Assembly: GCF_031432425.1 (NCBI RefSeq)
Contig: NZ_JAVKPH010000001.1
Span: forward strand, 124,001-188,000
DNA: 64,000 bases
Reading direction: 5' to 3'
Source: Ruixingdingia sedimenti
GTDB lineage: Bacteria; Pseudomonadota; Alphaproteobacteria; Rhodobacterales; Rhodobacteraceae
Part shown: piece by piece, positions 1-8,353 of the stretch
How positions within the stretch are numbered: the first letter of the stretch is position 1
How the letters are laid out: every line of letters begins with the position of its first letter
The notes under the pieces: model-generated
The model's input: the letters and a program-made list of their open reading frames with translations, nothing else
What the model was told of the DNA's origin: nothing
Database searches by the model: none
Made by a program: the position numbers and the translations under genes

Positions 1-1317
1 TCCAGCCGTTTTGCCGGTGCGGTGGCCGGGGCGGCGCGGATGGCGGCGGAGCGGCTGCGCGGGCGGCTGGCGGCCATCGCGGCGGCGCAGCTGAACATCC
101 GGCCCGACCGGGTGGTGTTCGCCGGCGGCCGGATCGCCGACCGCGACAACCCCGACAACGCCCTGCCCTTCACCCGCGTCGCCGCCACCAGCCACTGGGC
201 CCCCGCCACCCTGCCCGAGGGCACCGCCCAGACCATCAGCGAAACCGTGTTCTGGACCCCCGACCAGCTCGAGGCGCCGACGGCCGAGGATGGCGTCAAC
301 TCTTCGCTCTGCCACGGGTTCATCTTCGATTTCTGCGGGGTGGAAATCGACCGCACCACCGGCCAGCCGCGCATCGACCGCTATGTCACCATGCACGACT
401 GCGGCACCATCCTGCATCCCGGCATGGTCGAGGGGCAGGTGCGCGGCGGTTTCGCGCAGGCATTGGGCGCGACCTTCTACGAGGAATTCGCCTATGGCGA
501 GGACGGCGCCTTTCTGGCCGGCACGCTGGCCGACTATCCGATGCCCACGGTAATGGAAACACCGGAACCGCGGATCCTGCATTTCACCAGCCCCTCGCCC
601 TTCACGCCGCTTGGCGCCAAGGGGGTGGGCGAGGGCAACTGCATGTCCACGCCTTCGTGCCTTGCCAATGCCGTGGCCGACGCCACCGGCGCGCGCGATC
701 TGCAACTGCCGCTGACGCCCGCGCGGATGGCGGATCTGGTGTTCCCGCCGGAAACACCCCCCGCCCGCACCGGCACGGCCCCCGCCCCGCCCGCCGCCCG
801 GCCCGGCGAACGCGCCCTGACCGGCGCGGGCCGGGCAGAGGTCGCGGCCGCCCGCGCCGCGGTCTGGGACATGCTGCTGGACCCGGCGACGCTGGCCGCG
901 ATCATCCCCGGCGCGCATGGGGTGGAACGGGTCACGGACACCCATTTCCGGGCCGAAGTCACCCTGGGCGTCGGCCCGGTGAAAGACCGCTACCGCGCCG
1001 ACATCCGCCTGTCGGACATGGACCTGCACCGCGGTGTCACCCTGTCGGGCGTGGTCGAGGGCGGGCTCGGGTCCGGCCGGGGCGAGGGGCGCATCACCCT
1101 GTCGGACCGCGACGGCGGCGGCACGCTGATCGAATACCGCTATACCGCCGGGGTGGGGGGCAAGGTCGCCTCGGTCGGCGGGCGGTTGCTGGACGGCGCG
1201 GCGCGGGTGGTGATCGGCCAGTTCTTCCAGGCGCTGGCCCGCCATGCGGGCGGGGGCGGCGCGGCCCCGCGCGGCCTGATCGCCCGCCTGCGCGCCCTGC
1301 TGCGGAGGAACGCATGA
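1..1317 (+). CDS. Molybdenum hydroxylase large (molybdopterin-binding) subunit fused to a CoxG-like SRPBCC domain, 5' truncated
   Basis: The reading frame is open from base 1, so the gene begins upstream; the first ATG at 22 is internal. The first 235 or so residues match the C-terminal molybdopterin-binding half of the xanthine dehydrogenase/aerobic CO dehydrogenase large-subunit family. The segment DCGTILHPGMVEGQ and the late KGVGEGNC stretch, which carries the family's active-site glutamate, are visible. After a Pro/Ala-rich linker (about residues 245-265) comes a second domain of about 150 residues resembling CoxG/SRPBCC (PGAHGVERV, then GRGEGRITL). CoxG is usually a separate protein involved in membrane attachment or assembly. 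The FAD and 2Fe-2S subunits follow directly, starting with a 4-base ATGA overlap. The substrate cannot be told from this part; CO, purines and other N-heterocycles are all possible. Confidence 0.88.
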   Translation, partial: SSRFAGAVAGAARMAAERLRGRLAAIAAAQLNIRPDRVVFAGGRIADRDNPDNALPFTRVAATSHWAPATLPEGTAQTISETVFWTPDQLEAPTAEDGVNSSLCHGFIFDFCGVEIDRTTGQPRIDRYVTMHDCGTILHPGMVEGQVRGGFAQALGATFYEEFAYGEDGAFLAGTLADYPMPTVMETPEPRILHFTSPSPFTPLGAKGVGEGNCMSTPSCLANAVADATGARDLQLPLTPARMADLVFPPETPPARTGTAPAPPAARPGERALTGAGRAEVAAARAAVWDMLLDPATLAAIIPGAHGVERVTDTHFRAEVTLGVGPVKDRYRADIRLSDMDLHRGVTLSGVVEGGLGSGRGEGRITLSDRDGGGTLIEYRYTAGVGGKVASVGGRLLDGAARVVIGQFFQALARHAGGGGAAPRGLIARLRALLRRNA

Positions 1318-2141
1318 AACCGCCCGCCTTCGACTTTTTGCGCCCCGATACGGTGGCGGAGGTGCTGGATACGCTCGCCCGGCACGGCGGGGCGGCGGTG
1401 CTTCTGGGCGGGGGGCAATCGCTGGTGCCGATGCTGAACATGCGCCTGAGCCGGCCCGCCGTCCTGATCGACACGCTGCGCCTGACGCAAACAGCGGTGA
1501 TCGAGGACCGGGGCGATACGATCCGCGTGGGCATGGGGGTGCGGCAGGCGCAGTTGGAACACTGGCCCGCCCTGCCCCGCCGCCTGCCGCTGCTGGCCAG
1601 GGCCATCCCGTGGATCGGCCATGTCCAGACCCGCGCGCGCGGCACCGTCTGCGGTTCCGTCGCCCATGCGGACCCGAGCGCGGAACTGCCGCTATGCCTG
1701 CTGGCCCTGGGCGGGCATGTGCATCTGCGCAGCCGCCGCAAGACCCGCGACCTGCCGGCGGACCAATTCTTCGCCGGCATGATGTCCACCGCCCGCGCCG
1801 AGGATGAAATGATCGAGGCCGTCAGCTTTCCCGCCGCCCCGCCCGGCACCGGCCATGCCTTTCGCGAGGTCGCCCGCCGCCACGGCGATTTCGCCATCGC
1901 CGCCGTCGCCGGGATCGTCGGCCCGGCGGGCGCCACGCTCGCCATCGCCGGGGTGGACGACATTCCCCGCCGCTTCGCCCTGCCCGCGCCCGGCGACAGC
2001 GCGCTCGACGACGCGCTGGACGGGATCGCCTGGACGCTCAACGCCCGCGACGACCTGCACGCCAGCGCCCGCTATCGCCGCGAACTGGTCCGCCGCCTGG
2101 GCCGCGCCGTGCTGGAGGAGGCCGCCGCATGCCGTATCTGA
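1314..2141 (+). CDS. Molybdenum hydroxylase FAD-binding (medium, CoxM-like) subunit
   Basis: A 275-residue protein of the FAD-binding subunit family (CoxM/XdhB type), the usual length. It carries the two flavin-binding signatures: LLGGGQSLVPMLNMRL near residue 34 and TVCGSVAHADPSAELP near residue 110 (family form T-I/V-G-G-S-x-A-x-A-D/H-P). It would take electrons from the 2Fe-2S subunit and pass them to an acceptor. The start overlaps the large-subunit stop as ATGA, and its own end overlaps the 2Fe-2S subunit by 13 bases, so the three are translationally coupled. The order here (large, medium, small) differs from the coxMSL order of classical CO dehydrogenase, so a CO substrate should not be assumed. 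Confidence 0.9.
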   Translation: MKPPAFDFLRPDTVAEVLDTLARHGGAAVLLGGGQSLVPMLNMRLSRPAVLIDTLRLTQTAVIEDRGDTIRVGMGVRQAQLEHWPALPRRLPLLARAIPWIGHVQTRARGTVCGSVAHADPSAELPLCLLALGGHVHLRSRRKTRDLPADQFFAGMMSTARAEDEMIEAVSFPAAPPGTGHAFREVARRHGDFAIAAVAGIVGPAGATLAIAGVDDIPRRFALPAPGDSALDDALDGIAWTLNARDDLHASARYRRELVRRLGRAVLEEAAACRI

Positions 2142-2647
2142 GCCGCGACACCGCCCACCCGATCCGCTTTCGCCTGAACGGCCGCGAAGTCACGGTGCAG
2201 GCAGAGGCGCGGATGCTGCTGTCGGACCTCTTGCGCCACGAACTGGGCCTGACCGGCACCCATGTCGGCTGCGAACACGGCGTCTGCGGCGCCTGCACGG
2301 TGCAGATCGACGGCCGCCCCGCGCGGGCCTGCCTGACGCTCGCCGCGCAGGCCGAGGGCGCCGACATCCGCACCGTCGAGGATCTTGCCCCCGAACCCGG
2401 GCGGCTGTCCATCCTGCAAGACGCCTTCCGCCGCCACCACGGGCTGCAATGCGGCTTTTGCACGCCGGGCATCCTGATGTCGCTGGATGCGCTGCTGCGC
2501 GAACGCCCCGATGCGGAGGAGCCGGACATCCGCGACTGGCTGTCGGGGCATCTGTGCCGCTGCACCGGCTATGCCACCATCGTGGCGGCGGCGGTGGCGG
2601 CAGCCGCCGAATTGCGCGCGGGCACCGGCGCGGAACAGGGATCCTGA
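2129..2647 (+). CDS. Molybdenum hydroxylase 2Fe-2S (small, CoxS-like) subunit
   Basis: A 172-residue iron-sulfur subunit of the xanthine dehydrogenase/CO dehydrogenase family. The N-terminal plant-type [2Fe-2S] ferredoxin motif CEHGVCGACTVQIDGRPARAC lies at about residues 51-71, and the second cluster motif (CGFCTPG, then CRCTGY) at about residues 110-150. The start overlaps the end of the FAD subunit gene by 13 bases, completing a three-gene electron-transfer unit (molybdenum cofactor, two 2Fe-2S clusters, FAD). No dedicated cofactor-insertion gene (CoxF/XdhC type) follows in this window. Confidence 0.93.
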   Translation: MPYLSRDTAHPIRFRLNGREVTVQAEARMLLSDLLRHELGLTGTHVGCEHGVCGACTVQIDGRPARACLTLAAQAEGADIRTVEDLAPEPGRLSILQDAFRRHHGLQCGFCTPGILMSLDALLRERPDAEEPDIRDWLSGHLCRCTGYATIVAAAVAAAAELRAGTGAEQGS

Positions 2648-2675
2648 CGCGCGCCGGGGGCCCCTGCCCTGCCGG

Positions 2676-3797
2676 TCATCGGGCAAGGGCGTTTCCGACG
2701 ACCCCCACCAGTTCCGCCTGCCGCCGGACGTTGCACTTGCCCAGGATCGCCTTGGTCTGGTCCCGCACCGTATGGATGCTGGTCCGGCGCGCCGCGGCGA
2801 TCTCGGCCAGCGTCTGCCCGGCGTAGAGCGCCAGCGCGACCTCGGTTTCCGCCGGGGTGAGGCCGAAGTTCCGCATCAGCGCATCGCCGTGCGGGGGCGC
2901 CGGAAAGACCAGAACCGCGACGGACTCGGGTGCTGCGCGCCGCACCGGGTCGATCCCGGCGAAGGGCAGGACCTCGGGCCCCACCCGCAGCAGATGGGCG
3001 GCCCTGACCGTCCTGGTCACGGGATGGGGTATCCGCAGCGCCGCGGGCGGCATTCCGGGACGGACCCGGTGCAGGGCGGCCTCCAGCGCCTCCTGCGCAC
3101 GGGGATCGCGCAACCGCAAACGCTGGCGCAGATCGCCGCGCAGAAAGCCGCCCGACAGCAGATCCTGCGCCGCCGCCTCGTTGGCGAAAAGGATCCGCCG
3201 ATCATCGGACAGCACGAAGACCGAGGCGCCCTCCGGTGAAATCCCCTGTTTCAGCAGGCCGTTTTCCAGCCGCAGGCCGGCAAGGGCGCGGTTGACCTCG
3301 ACCGCGTGGCGCAGGGTGGGGCCCAGCAGATCCAGCAGCCGCCGCCATGGCTGTTCGTACCGGTCGCGCTCGCGCATGCGCACATGCCCGCCCACGACCA
3401 GCAGCCGCCGCGCGCTGCGTTCCAGCACCATCCCCGCACCGGCAGAGATGTCTTCCTGCGGCACGAGCCAGTCGGCGTGGAACTCTGTCCGCATCAGTTC
3501 CGCATGCGGCAGCATCTGCTCGGACGTGACGGCCCGCATCGGCTCGAACCGGAGCAGGCCGCTGCGCCAGGGGTTTATCGCGCCGTAATAGGCATCGAAC
3601 CGCCGGATCGCATCTGGATCGTAGCCGGAATTCACCGAAACCTCGACCCCGGGCTGGAGCGCGTCGAAGAACAGCAGATGGATCCTGACCCCCTGCGCCG
3701 CCCTGTGGATCGCGTCGGAAACCTCTTGCCAGCGCCGCGGGTCGAGGGCGGCCTCATGCGCAACGGGAATGATCGCGCGCAGGGCGGAAAGCGGCAT
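2676..3797 (-). CDS. LuxR-family transcriptional regulator with N-terminal sensor region
   Basis: A 373-residue protein whose last 65 or so residues form a LuxR-type helix-turn-helix (LTPAETEVALALYAGQTLAEIA, then TSIHTVRDQTKAILGKCNV). The long N-terminus has no receiver aspartate pattern; a central stretch (FVLSDDRRILFANEAAA) looks PAS-like, so it probably senses a small molecule or redox signal. I start it at the second methionine (MPLSALRAI), which has a G-rich stretch upstream; an in-frame ATG 33 bases earlier at 3830 is the alternative. The gene is convergent with the molybdenum hydroxylase operon, ending 28 bases from its 3' end. A regulatory link to that operon is possible but unsupported by sequence. 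Confidence 0.8.
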   Translation of the reverse strand: MPLSALRAIIPVAHEAALDPRRWQEVSDAIHRAAQGVRIHLLFFDALQPGVEVSVNSGYDPDAIRRFDAYYGAINPWRSGLLRFEPMRAVTSEQMLPHAELMRTEFHADWLVPQEDISAGAGMVLERSARRLLVVGGHVRMRERDRYEQPWRRLLDLLGPTLRHAVEVNRALAGLRLENGLLKQGISPEGASVFVLSDDRRILFANEAAAQDLLSGGFLRGDLRQRLRLRDPRAQEALEAALHRVRPGMPPAALRIPHPVTRTVRAAHLLRVGPEVLPFAGIDPVRRAAPESVAVLVFPAPPHGDALMRNFGLTPAETEVALALYAGQTLAEIAAARRTSIHTVRDQTKAILGKCNVRRQAELVGVVGNALAR

Positions 3798-3917
3798 GGA
3801 AAAACCCCATGGAACACACACACGGCCCATATCTGCCGGAGGAGGATGGCGTCTTACAACGTCTATTTTCGGGCCGCGCCCGAAACGGAATCCTTGGGGC
3901 CCGCCCCCTTTGCGATT

Positions 3918-5096
3918 TCAGAAGGCACGGCAGAAGCCGAGCCCGGCATAATCGTTGGTCCAGGAATAGACGGCGATGTTGGACCGCCTTTCCTCGTGCC
4001 CGATCTCGACGACCGGGCTGAAGCCGAAAACCGAAATCTTCCCGCCGGCGATGCCAAGCCGCAACCGGTTTTCGGTTTCGTCGCGGGCGATGCCGAAAAC
4101 CGTCGAGGCGCCCGCGCGCCTTTCGCGCAGATGCGCGGCGTCCACCGTGATTCGCCAGTGGCCGAACTGGCGCGTGATCCCCGCGGTGACGGAAACGATC
4201 CGCGCGGCATCGGTCGCGGCCGGTGATCGGACAAGGGTCGCGGACAGGCCGCCGCGCAGGCTGGTCTGCGGCGAAAGCCGATGGCCAAGCGTCAGCGCGA
4301 CGCGCCAGAGCGCGGCATCCGCCCGGCCCGGCGTCTCTGCCCGCCGTTCCAGCCGCTCGACCCGCAGGCCGAGGGCGGTCTTTTCGCCCAGCATCCGGCC
4401 ATAGCCCAGATAGGGGCCGATTTCTGTCGTATAAAGCCGGTCGGACAGCCAGCGCGGCCGGATCAGCAGGCCCAGGGTGGTCTGGCCATCGGCGATCCTG
4501 CCCCGGGAAAGATGCCCGTCCAGGGTCAGGCTGTAATCGTTCCAGTCGCGGTTCTCGAACAGTTTGCCCTGAAGCGTCGCGCCGAAGCCGAGCCCGGCTT
4601 TCCCGCCGACCGTCCGGCGGTATTTCGCCGCCGCCCGGACATCCAGCCCGATGCCGGATTCCGGCCGGTCGTCGAGAATGAAATCGAAACCGCCGATGGT
4701 GATGCGATCCGCCGCGGTCCGGCGCGAGGCATTGCGTTGCGGCACCAGCCCGCCCGAAATCTCGAACCGCCACGGGTTTCGTGCCCGCAGGCGCGCCAGA
4801 TAGGCCCCTGCCGCCCGGCGCTGGCCGTCGGTCAGCCTCATGGATCGCGCCTGGCGGAACAGACGGCGGGCGTCGGCATCCTGTTCCAGCCGGAAATGGG
4901 CCAGCGCCAGTTCCAGCTTGACCGCCGCAAGATCCGGCGCCGCGCGGTGCAGCGCGTCCAGAAGCGGCAGCGCCGCGCGCGGTTTCCCCGCGCGCATCAG
5001 CCCCGCTGCCTTTGCCCAGGCGTTCCCCGGCGCGGCCGCCCCGCCCTCTGCCCCGGCGGGCGCGGGCGGGATCAGGCCGCAGACCGCGGAAACCAT
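3918..5096 (-). CDS. Surface lipoprotein assembly modifier (Slam-like) outer-membrane protein
   Basis: The mature part has a short helical, TPR-like region (residues about 25-110, LMRAGKPRAALPLLDALHRAAPDLA) followed by a long beta-strand-rich region ending in NDYAGLGFCRAF, the pattern of Slam (DUF560) outer-membrane barrels that move lipoproteins to the cell surface. The first ATG of this frame (5096) lies inside an apparent signal peptide: upstream in-frame residues LRRWALAVM join MVSAVCGLIPPAPAGA to make a classical Sec signal, but no start codon serves that longer frame. An ATG at 5166 opens in the neighbouring frame and would connect if one base of the six-C run near 5140-5146 (plus-strand view) were removed. 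A small lipoprotein-like frame lies directly upstream, as expected for a Slam and its substrate. Confidence 0.72.
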   Translation of the reverse strand: MVSAVCGLIPPAPAGAEGGAAAPGNAWAKAAGLMRAGKPRAALPLLDALHRAAPDLAAVKLELALAHFRLEQDADARRLFRQARSMRLTDGQRRAAGAYLARLRARNPWRFEISGGLVPQRNASRRTAADRITIGGFDFILDDRPESGIGLDVRAAAKYRRTVGGKAGLGFGATLQGKLFENRDWNDYSLTLDGHLSRGRIADGQTTLGLLIRPRWLSDRLYTTEIGPYLGYGRMLGEKTALGLRVERLERRAETPGRADAALWRVALTLGHRLSPQTSLRGGLSATLVRSPAATDAARIVSVTAGITRQFGHWRITVDAAHLRERRAGASTVFGIARDETENRLRLGIAGGKISVFGFSPVVEIGHEERRSNIAVYSWTNDYAGLGFCRAF

Positions 5097-5185
5097 GACG
5101 GCAAGGGCCCACCGGCGCAGGCCGGAAAGCCCCCCGGGTATCGGGGATACCCCGGTGCGAACGCATGTCCAGAAGTCAGCGGCGG

Positions 5186-5484
5186 CTATTCGTCCCTGTT
5201 CGCGACGAAAACCGCATCCATGGTCTCGTCGCGCTCGACGTCGAGTTCCCCGACACCCGCGACGACCTCGGCATCCGCGCCGCGGAAATCGCCCTCGAAC
5301 TGCCCGCTGACCGCCAGGGGTTCGTCTTTCTCGCCAAAGATCGTGCCGGTCATGCTGGCCGTCAGCCCGTCTGCGGTGATCGTGCCCGCAACGGTCAGCG
5401 CACCCGTGCCCTCGTTCGAACCGAGACAGGCCGCGAGGGAAAGAAGAATCGGGTGAAAATCGTCAAGCGGATGGTCGGTCCCAT
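5186..5484 (-). pseudogene. Small TbpB-like surface lipoprotein, apparent frameshift in signal peptide (probable Slam substrate)
   Basis: On the minus strand an ATG at 5484 sits behind a strong ribosome site (GGAGGG, 5 bases upstream) and reads MGPTIRLTIFT before running out of frame. The adjacent frame, which has no start codon, continues with PILLSLAACLGSNEG, a lipobox (LAAC), and then a short beta-rich domain (LAVSGQFEGDFRG, ADAEVVAGVGELDVE) ending at a TAG at 5186. This resembles the C-terminal barrel of TbpB-like Slam-dependent lipoproteins. The span is 299 bases, so adding one base between about 5445 and 5460 would give a continuous 99-residue lipoprotein. The Slam-like gene follows about 20-90 bases downstream. 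A decayed gene, a sequencing error or a programmed/phase-variable shift cannot be told apart here. Confidence 0.6.
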
Positions 5485-5683
5485 GGAACCCTCCGGGTTG
5501 ATCCGACGGGGGGGCCGGAATTGCCTGTCCGGGGGCGCCGGCCCCCTGGCGGGAACATATCGGGCCGGGCGCATCGCAACCTCACCCATATGGGGGATGC
5601 GCGTCCAATATCCGCCGCTATCACCGTGACCGGCGCCGGTGCTGCCGCATCGGTTCGCCGATCCATTTGCGGAGCTTCGAGGA

Positions 5684-6598
5684 ATGAAAGCAACGATCCG
5701 GGCCGCCCTGCTGGCCTGTTCCCCCCTGCTGCTTGGCGGCTGTCTCGACGAAGGCGGATACGAACATTATGCCCCGCTCGGCACCGGCTTTGCCGGCAGC
5801 GCGCTCGGCTGGACCGAAAGGAAGGCCGGCCCCGGGCAATACGACCTGACCTATCACCACAATTACAGTGCACAGGCCGACCAGAAGATCCGCCGCCGCG
5901 CGGCCGAGCTTTGCGCCGCCGAAGGCTTTCGCGGCGCGCTGATGGATGTGCAATTCCGCACGGATGGCGATCTGGTCGTCGCTTCGGGCCGGGCGCGGTG
6001 CAGCAACGACCAGACGCGCCTTGCCGCGCAGAAAAGCGACGCCGCGGCGATGAATTCCGCCGAACTGGGCGCCGTGCAGCAGAAACAGGCAACGATGAAC
6101 GCCGCGCTCGGCGCGTTCGGCGGGATCGGCGGGTTGCAGGGGTCGCCGCTGGCCACGGCCACGGCGATCATGGCGCAGCACGAAACCGACAGGCTTTCCG
6201 CGCAGGAAAACACGCTGTCGGCCAACCTCGGTGCCGTCGGCGGCGGCGCGGCGGGCGGCGGCGGGGCGGGCGGCGACGGGCTCGGCCCGTGCGAACGGAC
6301 GCCGAAATGCGCAGCCGCAACCCGGTCTTTCCAAGGCTACAGAAACAGAGTGCTGGCCCGGGGACAGCCCGTTTCGGTCCACGGCAGCGCGGTCCAGGCC
6401 TGGTGCGCCGGCAAGGCCGGGATCGCGGTCATGGACATCTGCCTTCCCGAGGCCCGCGCCGCCGGCAACACCGTCTGCGTCAACGACTACGAACGGGCGA
6501 AAGCCGATACGCAGCGCATGATGCAAGAGGCGCGGGCAACGGCGAACCAGTCCTATGCCTATGCGGCGGACGGCTGGATGGCCTCCTGCGCGAAATGA
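5684..6598 (+). CDS. Hypothetical lipoprotein
   Basis: A 304-residue protein with a type II signal peptide: MKATIRAALLACSPLLLGGC, with the lipobox LGGC and acylated cysteine at residue 20. The start at 5684 was chosen because it begins this signal and has GGAGCTTCGAGGA just upstream. The middle is rich in Ala, Gln and Gly (a glycine tract near residues 190-205), and the C-terminal third has several cysteines (CERTPKC, WCAGKAG, DICLP, TVCVN, ASCAK) that could form disulfides in the periplasm. I do not recognise the family. It diverges from the Slam/lipoprotein pair across about 200 bases. Confidence 0.7.
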   Translation: MKATIRAALLACSPLLLGGCLDEGGYEHYAPLGTGFAGSALGWTERKAGPGQYDLTYHHNYSAQADQKIRRRAAELCAAEGFRGALMDVQFRTDGDLVVASGRARCSNDQTRLAAQKSDAAAMNSAELGAVQQKQATMNAALGAFGGIGGLQGSPLATATAIMAQHETDRLSAQENTLSANLGAVGGGAAGGGGAGGDGLGPCERTPKCAAATRSFQGYRNRVLARGQPVSVHGSAVQAWCAGKAGIAVMDICLPEARAAGNTVCVNDYERAKADTQRMMQEARATANQSYAYAADGWMASCAK

Positions 6599-6736
6599 GT
6601 GCGCCCCCCGGCGGCCGGTCCGCCGGGGACATCGCGCGGGCCGGGCGCGGCTCCACCCGACCGGACGCAGGGCGCCCGCCGCACTCGACGCATCGCCCCC
6701 GCGCCGCTATACCGGCCCCGAACGACGGAGGGGCCG

Positions 6737-7264
6737 ATGCCCGCAGACGACATCCACGACCCGGGCGCGACTGTGTTCGTGCCGACCCCCGGCGGCGCCC
6801 GCGCGCTGCGCGACGCCTTCGGCGCCTGGCCCACGGGGGTGACGGTGGTCACGGCGCGGGGGCTCGACGGGGCGGCGGTCGGGATCACGGCCAACAGTTT
6901 CGCCAGCGTCTCGCTCGACCCGCCGCTGGTGCTGTGGTCGCCGGGCAAGTTTTCCTCGCGCCACGGCCATTTCACCGCCGCACGCCATTTCGCCATCCAT
7001 GTGCTGACCGAGGCGCAGGGCGATCTGGCCGCGCGGTTCGTCCGCGGCGGGGCGGGGTTCGCGGGCCTGCCGCATGCGGAAAACGCCGCGGGCGTGCCGC
7101 TGCTGGCGGGGGTGCTCGCACGGTTCGAATGCCGGACAGAGACCTGCCACGACGCGGGCGACCACACGCTGGTCATCGGCCATGTGGAACGCGTGGCGCA
7201 TCGCCTGGGGCGGCCGCTCTGCTTTGCCGCCGGGCGCTACGGGCGGCTGGCGCCGCCGGTGTAG
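6737..7264 (+). CDS. Flavin reductase family protein (FMN-binding split barrel)
   Basis: A 175-residue protein of the flavin reductase-like family (HpaC/DIM6/NTAB type). Signatures are AFGAWPTGVTVVTARG, GITANSFASVSLDPPLVLWS and, near the end, HTLVIGHVERV. Such proteins reduce FMN or FAD with NAD(P)H and often supply a partner monooxygenase; no such partner is next to it. The start at 6737 has GGAGGGG about 6 bases upstream; the in-frame ATG at 6599 overlaps the previous stop region and encodes only a low-complexity Arg/Pro stretch. Confidence 0.85.
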   Translation: MPADDIHDPGATVFVPTPGGARALRDAFGAWPTGVTVVTARGLDGAAVGITANSFASVSLDPPLVLWSPGKFSSRHGHFTAARHFAIHVLTEAQGDLAARFVRGGAGFAGLPHAENAAGVPLLAGVLARFECRTETCHDAGDHTLVIGHVERVAHRLGRPLCFAAGRYGRLAPPV

Positions 7265-7323
7265 GCCGGGTTTACCCCGGCCCCCTTCGCCCTATACTTC
7301 CCCCGGACCAGGACAGACCGGCA

Positions 7324-8322
7324 ATGGCCAGGAAGAAAACCCCCGCGCAAGCCTTCAACATCCTGATCGTCGCCCAGGCCGGGCGGTTGCAGTACGAGGC
7401 GGTGCTGTTCGCCGCCTCGCTGGCCGCCACCAGCCCCGGCGCGCGGCTTTACGTCGCCGAACCGCAGCCCGGCCCCAACTGGCGCAGCGACCCGCGCGTG
7501 ACCGCCGCCCCGGTGCGCGCGCTTCTGGAAAGCCTCGGCGCGACCATCGTGCCCTTCGAGAGCCGCCATTTCGGCCAGTCCTGGCCCTATGGCAACAAGA
7601 TCGAGGCGCTGGCCGCCCTGCCCGCGGGCGAGCCCTTCGTCTTTTTCGACACCGACACGCTGGTCACGGCGCCGCTGGCCGAAGTCGGTTTCGACTTCGC
7701 CCGCCCCGCGGCCTCGATGCGGCGCGAGGGGTCGTGGCCGGTGGTGCCGCTTTACGGGCCGGGTTATGGCGGGATCTGGAAATCGCTCTACGACCGTTTC
7801 GGGCTGGATTTCGCGGGTACGCTCGACCTGTCGCAGCCCGACGAATACTGGCAACGCTATCTCTATTTCAACGCGGGCTGGTTCTTCTACCGCTGCCCGC
7901 GGCTGTTCGGGGAACGGTTCGCGGACTACGCGCTGTCGATCCGCGACGACCCGCCGGTGGAACTGGCCTGCCAGTCGCTCGACCCATGGCTCGATCAGGT
8001 GGCGCTGCCGCTGGTGATCCATTCCTTCGGCGGCGGGCGGCCGGGGCCGGGGCTGGCGGGGCTGGATGGCGCGGCGACCTGCCATTACCGCACGCTGCCG
8101 CTGCTTTACGCGCGCGAAAGCGACCGGGCCGTGGCGGTGCTGGAGGAGGTGGCGGGGCAGAAAGAGATCCGCCGCGTGCTGCGCGACTGGGACCAGGCGC
8201 GCGAGATGGTCTATCGCAACCGCGGCGCCAAGGTGCGGGCGCTGTTCGACCGGGCCGATCTGCCGCGGCGCGAAAAGACGGTCCGCAACACCCTGCGGCA
8301 GGCGGGCTACTGGATCCGATAG
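7324..8322 (+). CDS. Glycosyltransferase-like conserved protein
   Basis: A 332-residue soluble protein with no signal peptide. The N-terminus has a Rossmann-like start (FNILIVAQAGRLQYEAVLFA), and at about residues 103-112 a FVFFDTDTLV stretch looks like the DxD metal/nucleotide-sugar motif of GT-A glycosyltransferases. Later WFFYRCPRLFGERF and DPWLDQVALPLVIH resemble sequence downstream of the DxD in GT8-like proteins. The donor and acceptor cannot be inferred. The gene stands alone between the flavin reductase and a repeat-rich gap; the upstream gap is only about 60 bases. Confidence 0.55.
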   Translation: MARKKTPAQAFNILIVAQAGRLQYEAVLFAASLAATSPGARLYVAEPQPGPNWRSDPRVTAAPVRALLESLGATIVPFESRHFGQSWPYGNKIEALAALPAGEPFVFFDTDTLVTAPLAEVGFDFARPAASMRREGSWPVVPLYGPGYGGIWKSLYDRFGLDFAGTLDLSQPDEYWQRYLYFNAGWFFYRCPRLFGERFADYALSIRDDPPVELACQSLDPWLDQVALPLVIHSFGGGRPGPGLAGLDGAATCHYRTLPLLYARESDRAVAVLEEVAGQKEIRRVLRDWDQAREMVYRNRGAKVRALFDRADLPRREKTVRNTLRQAGYWIR

Positions 8323-8353
8323 GGGGCGGCAATCGCCCCGCCCTCTGGGCCGG

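Noticed and set aside
1314..2647. Calling the first operon CO dehydrogenase
   Set aside because: The diagnostic active-site loop lies in the missing N-terminal half and the gene order differs from coxMSL, so the substrate is left open.
5165..5629. A 154-codon plus-strand frame in the Slam/lipoprotein region
   Set aside because: It is antisense to the lipoprotein-like frame and has no family resemblance or ribosome site.
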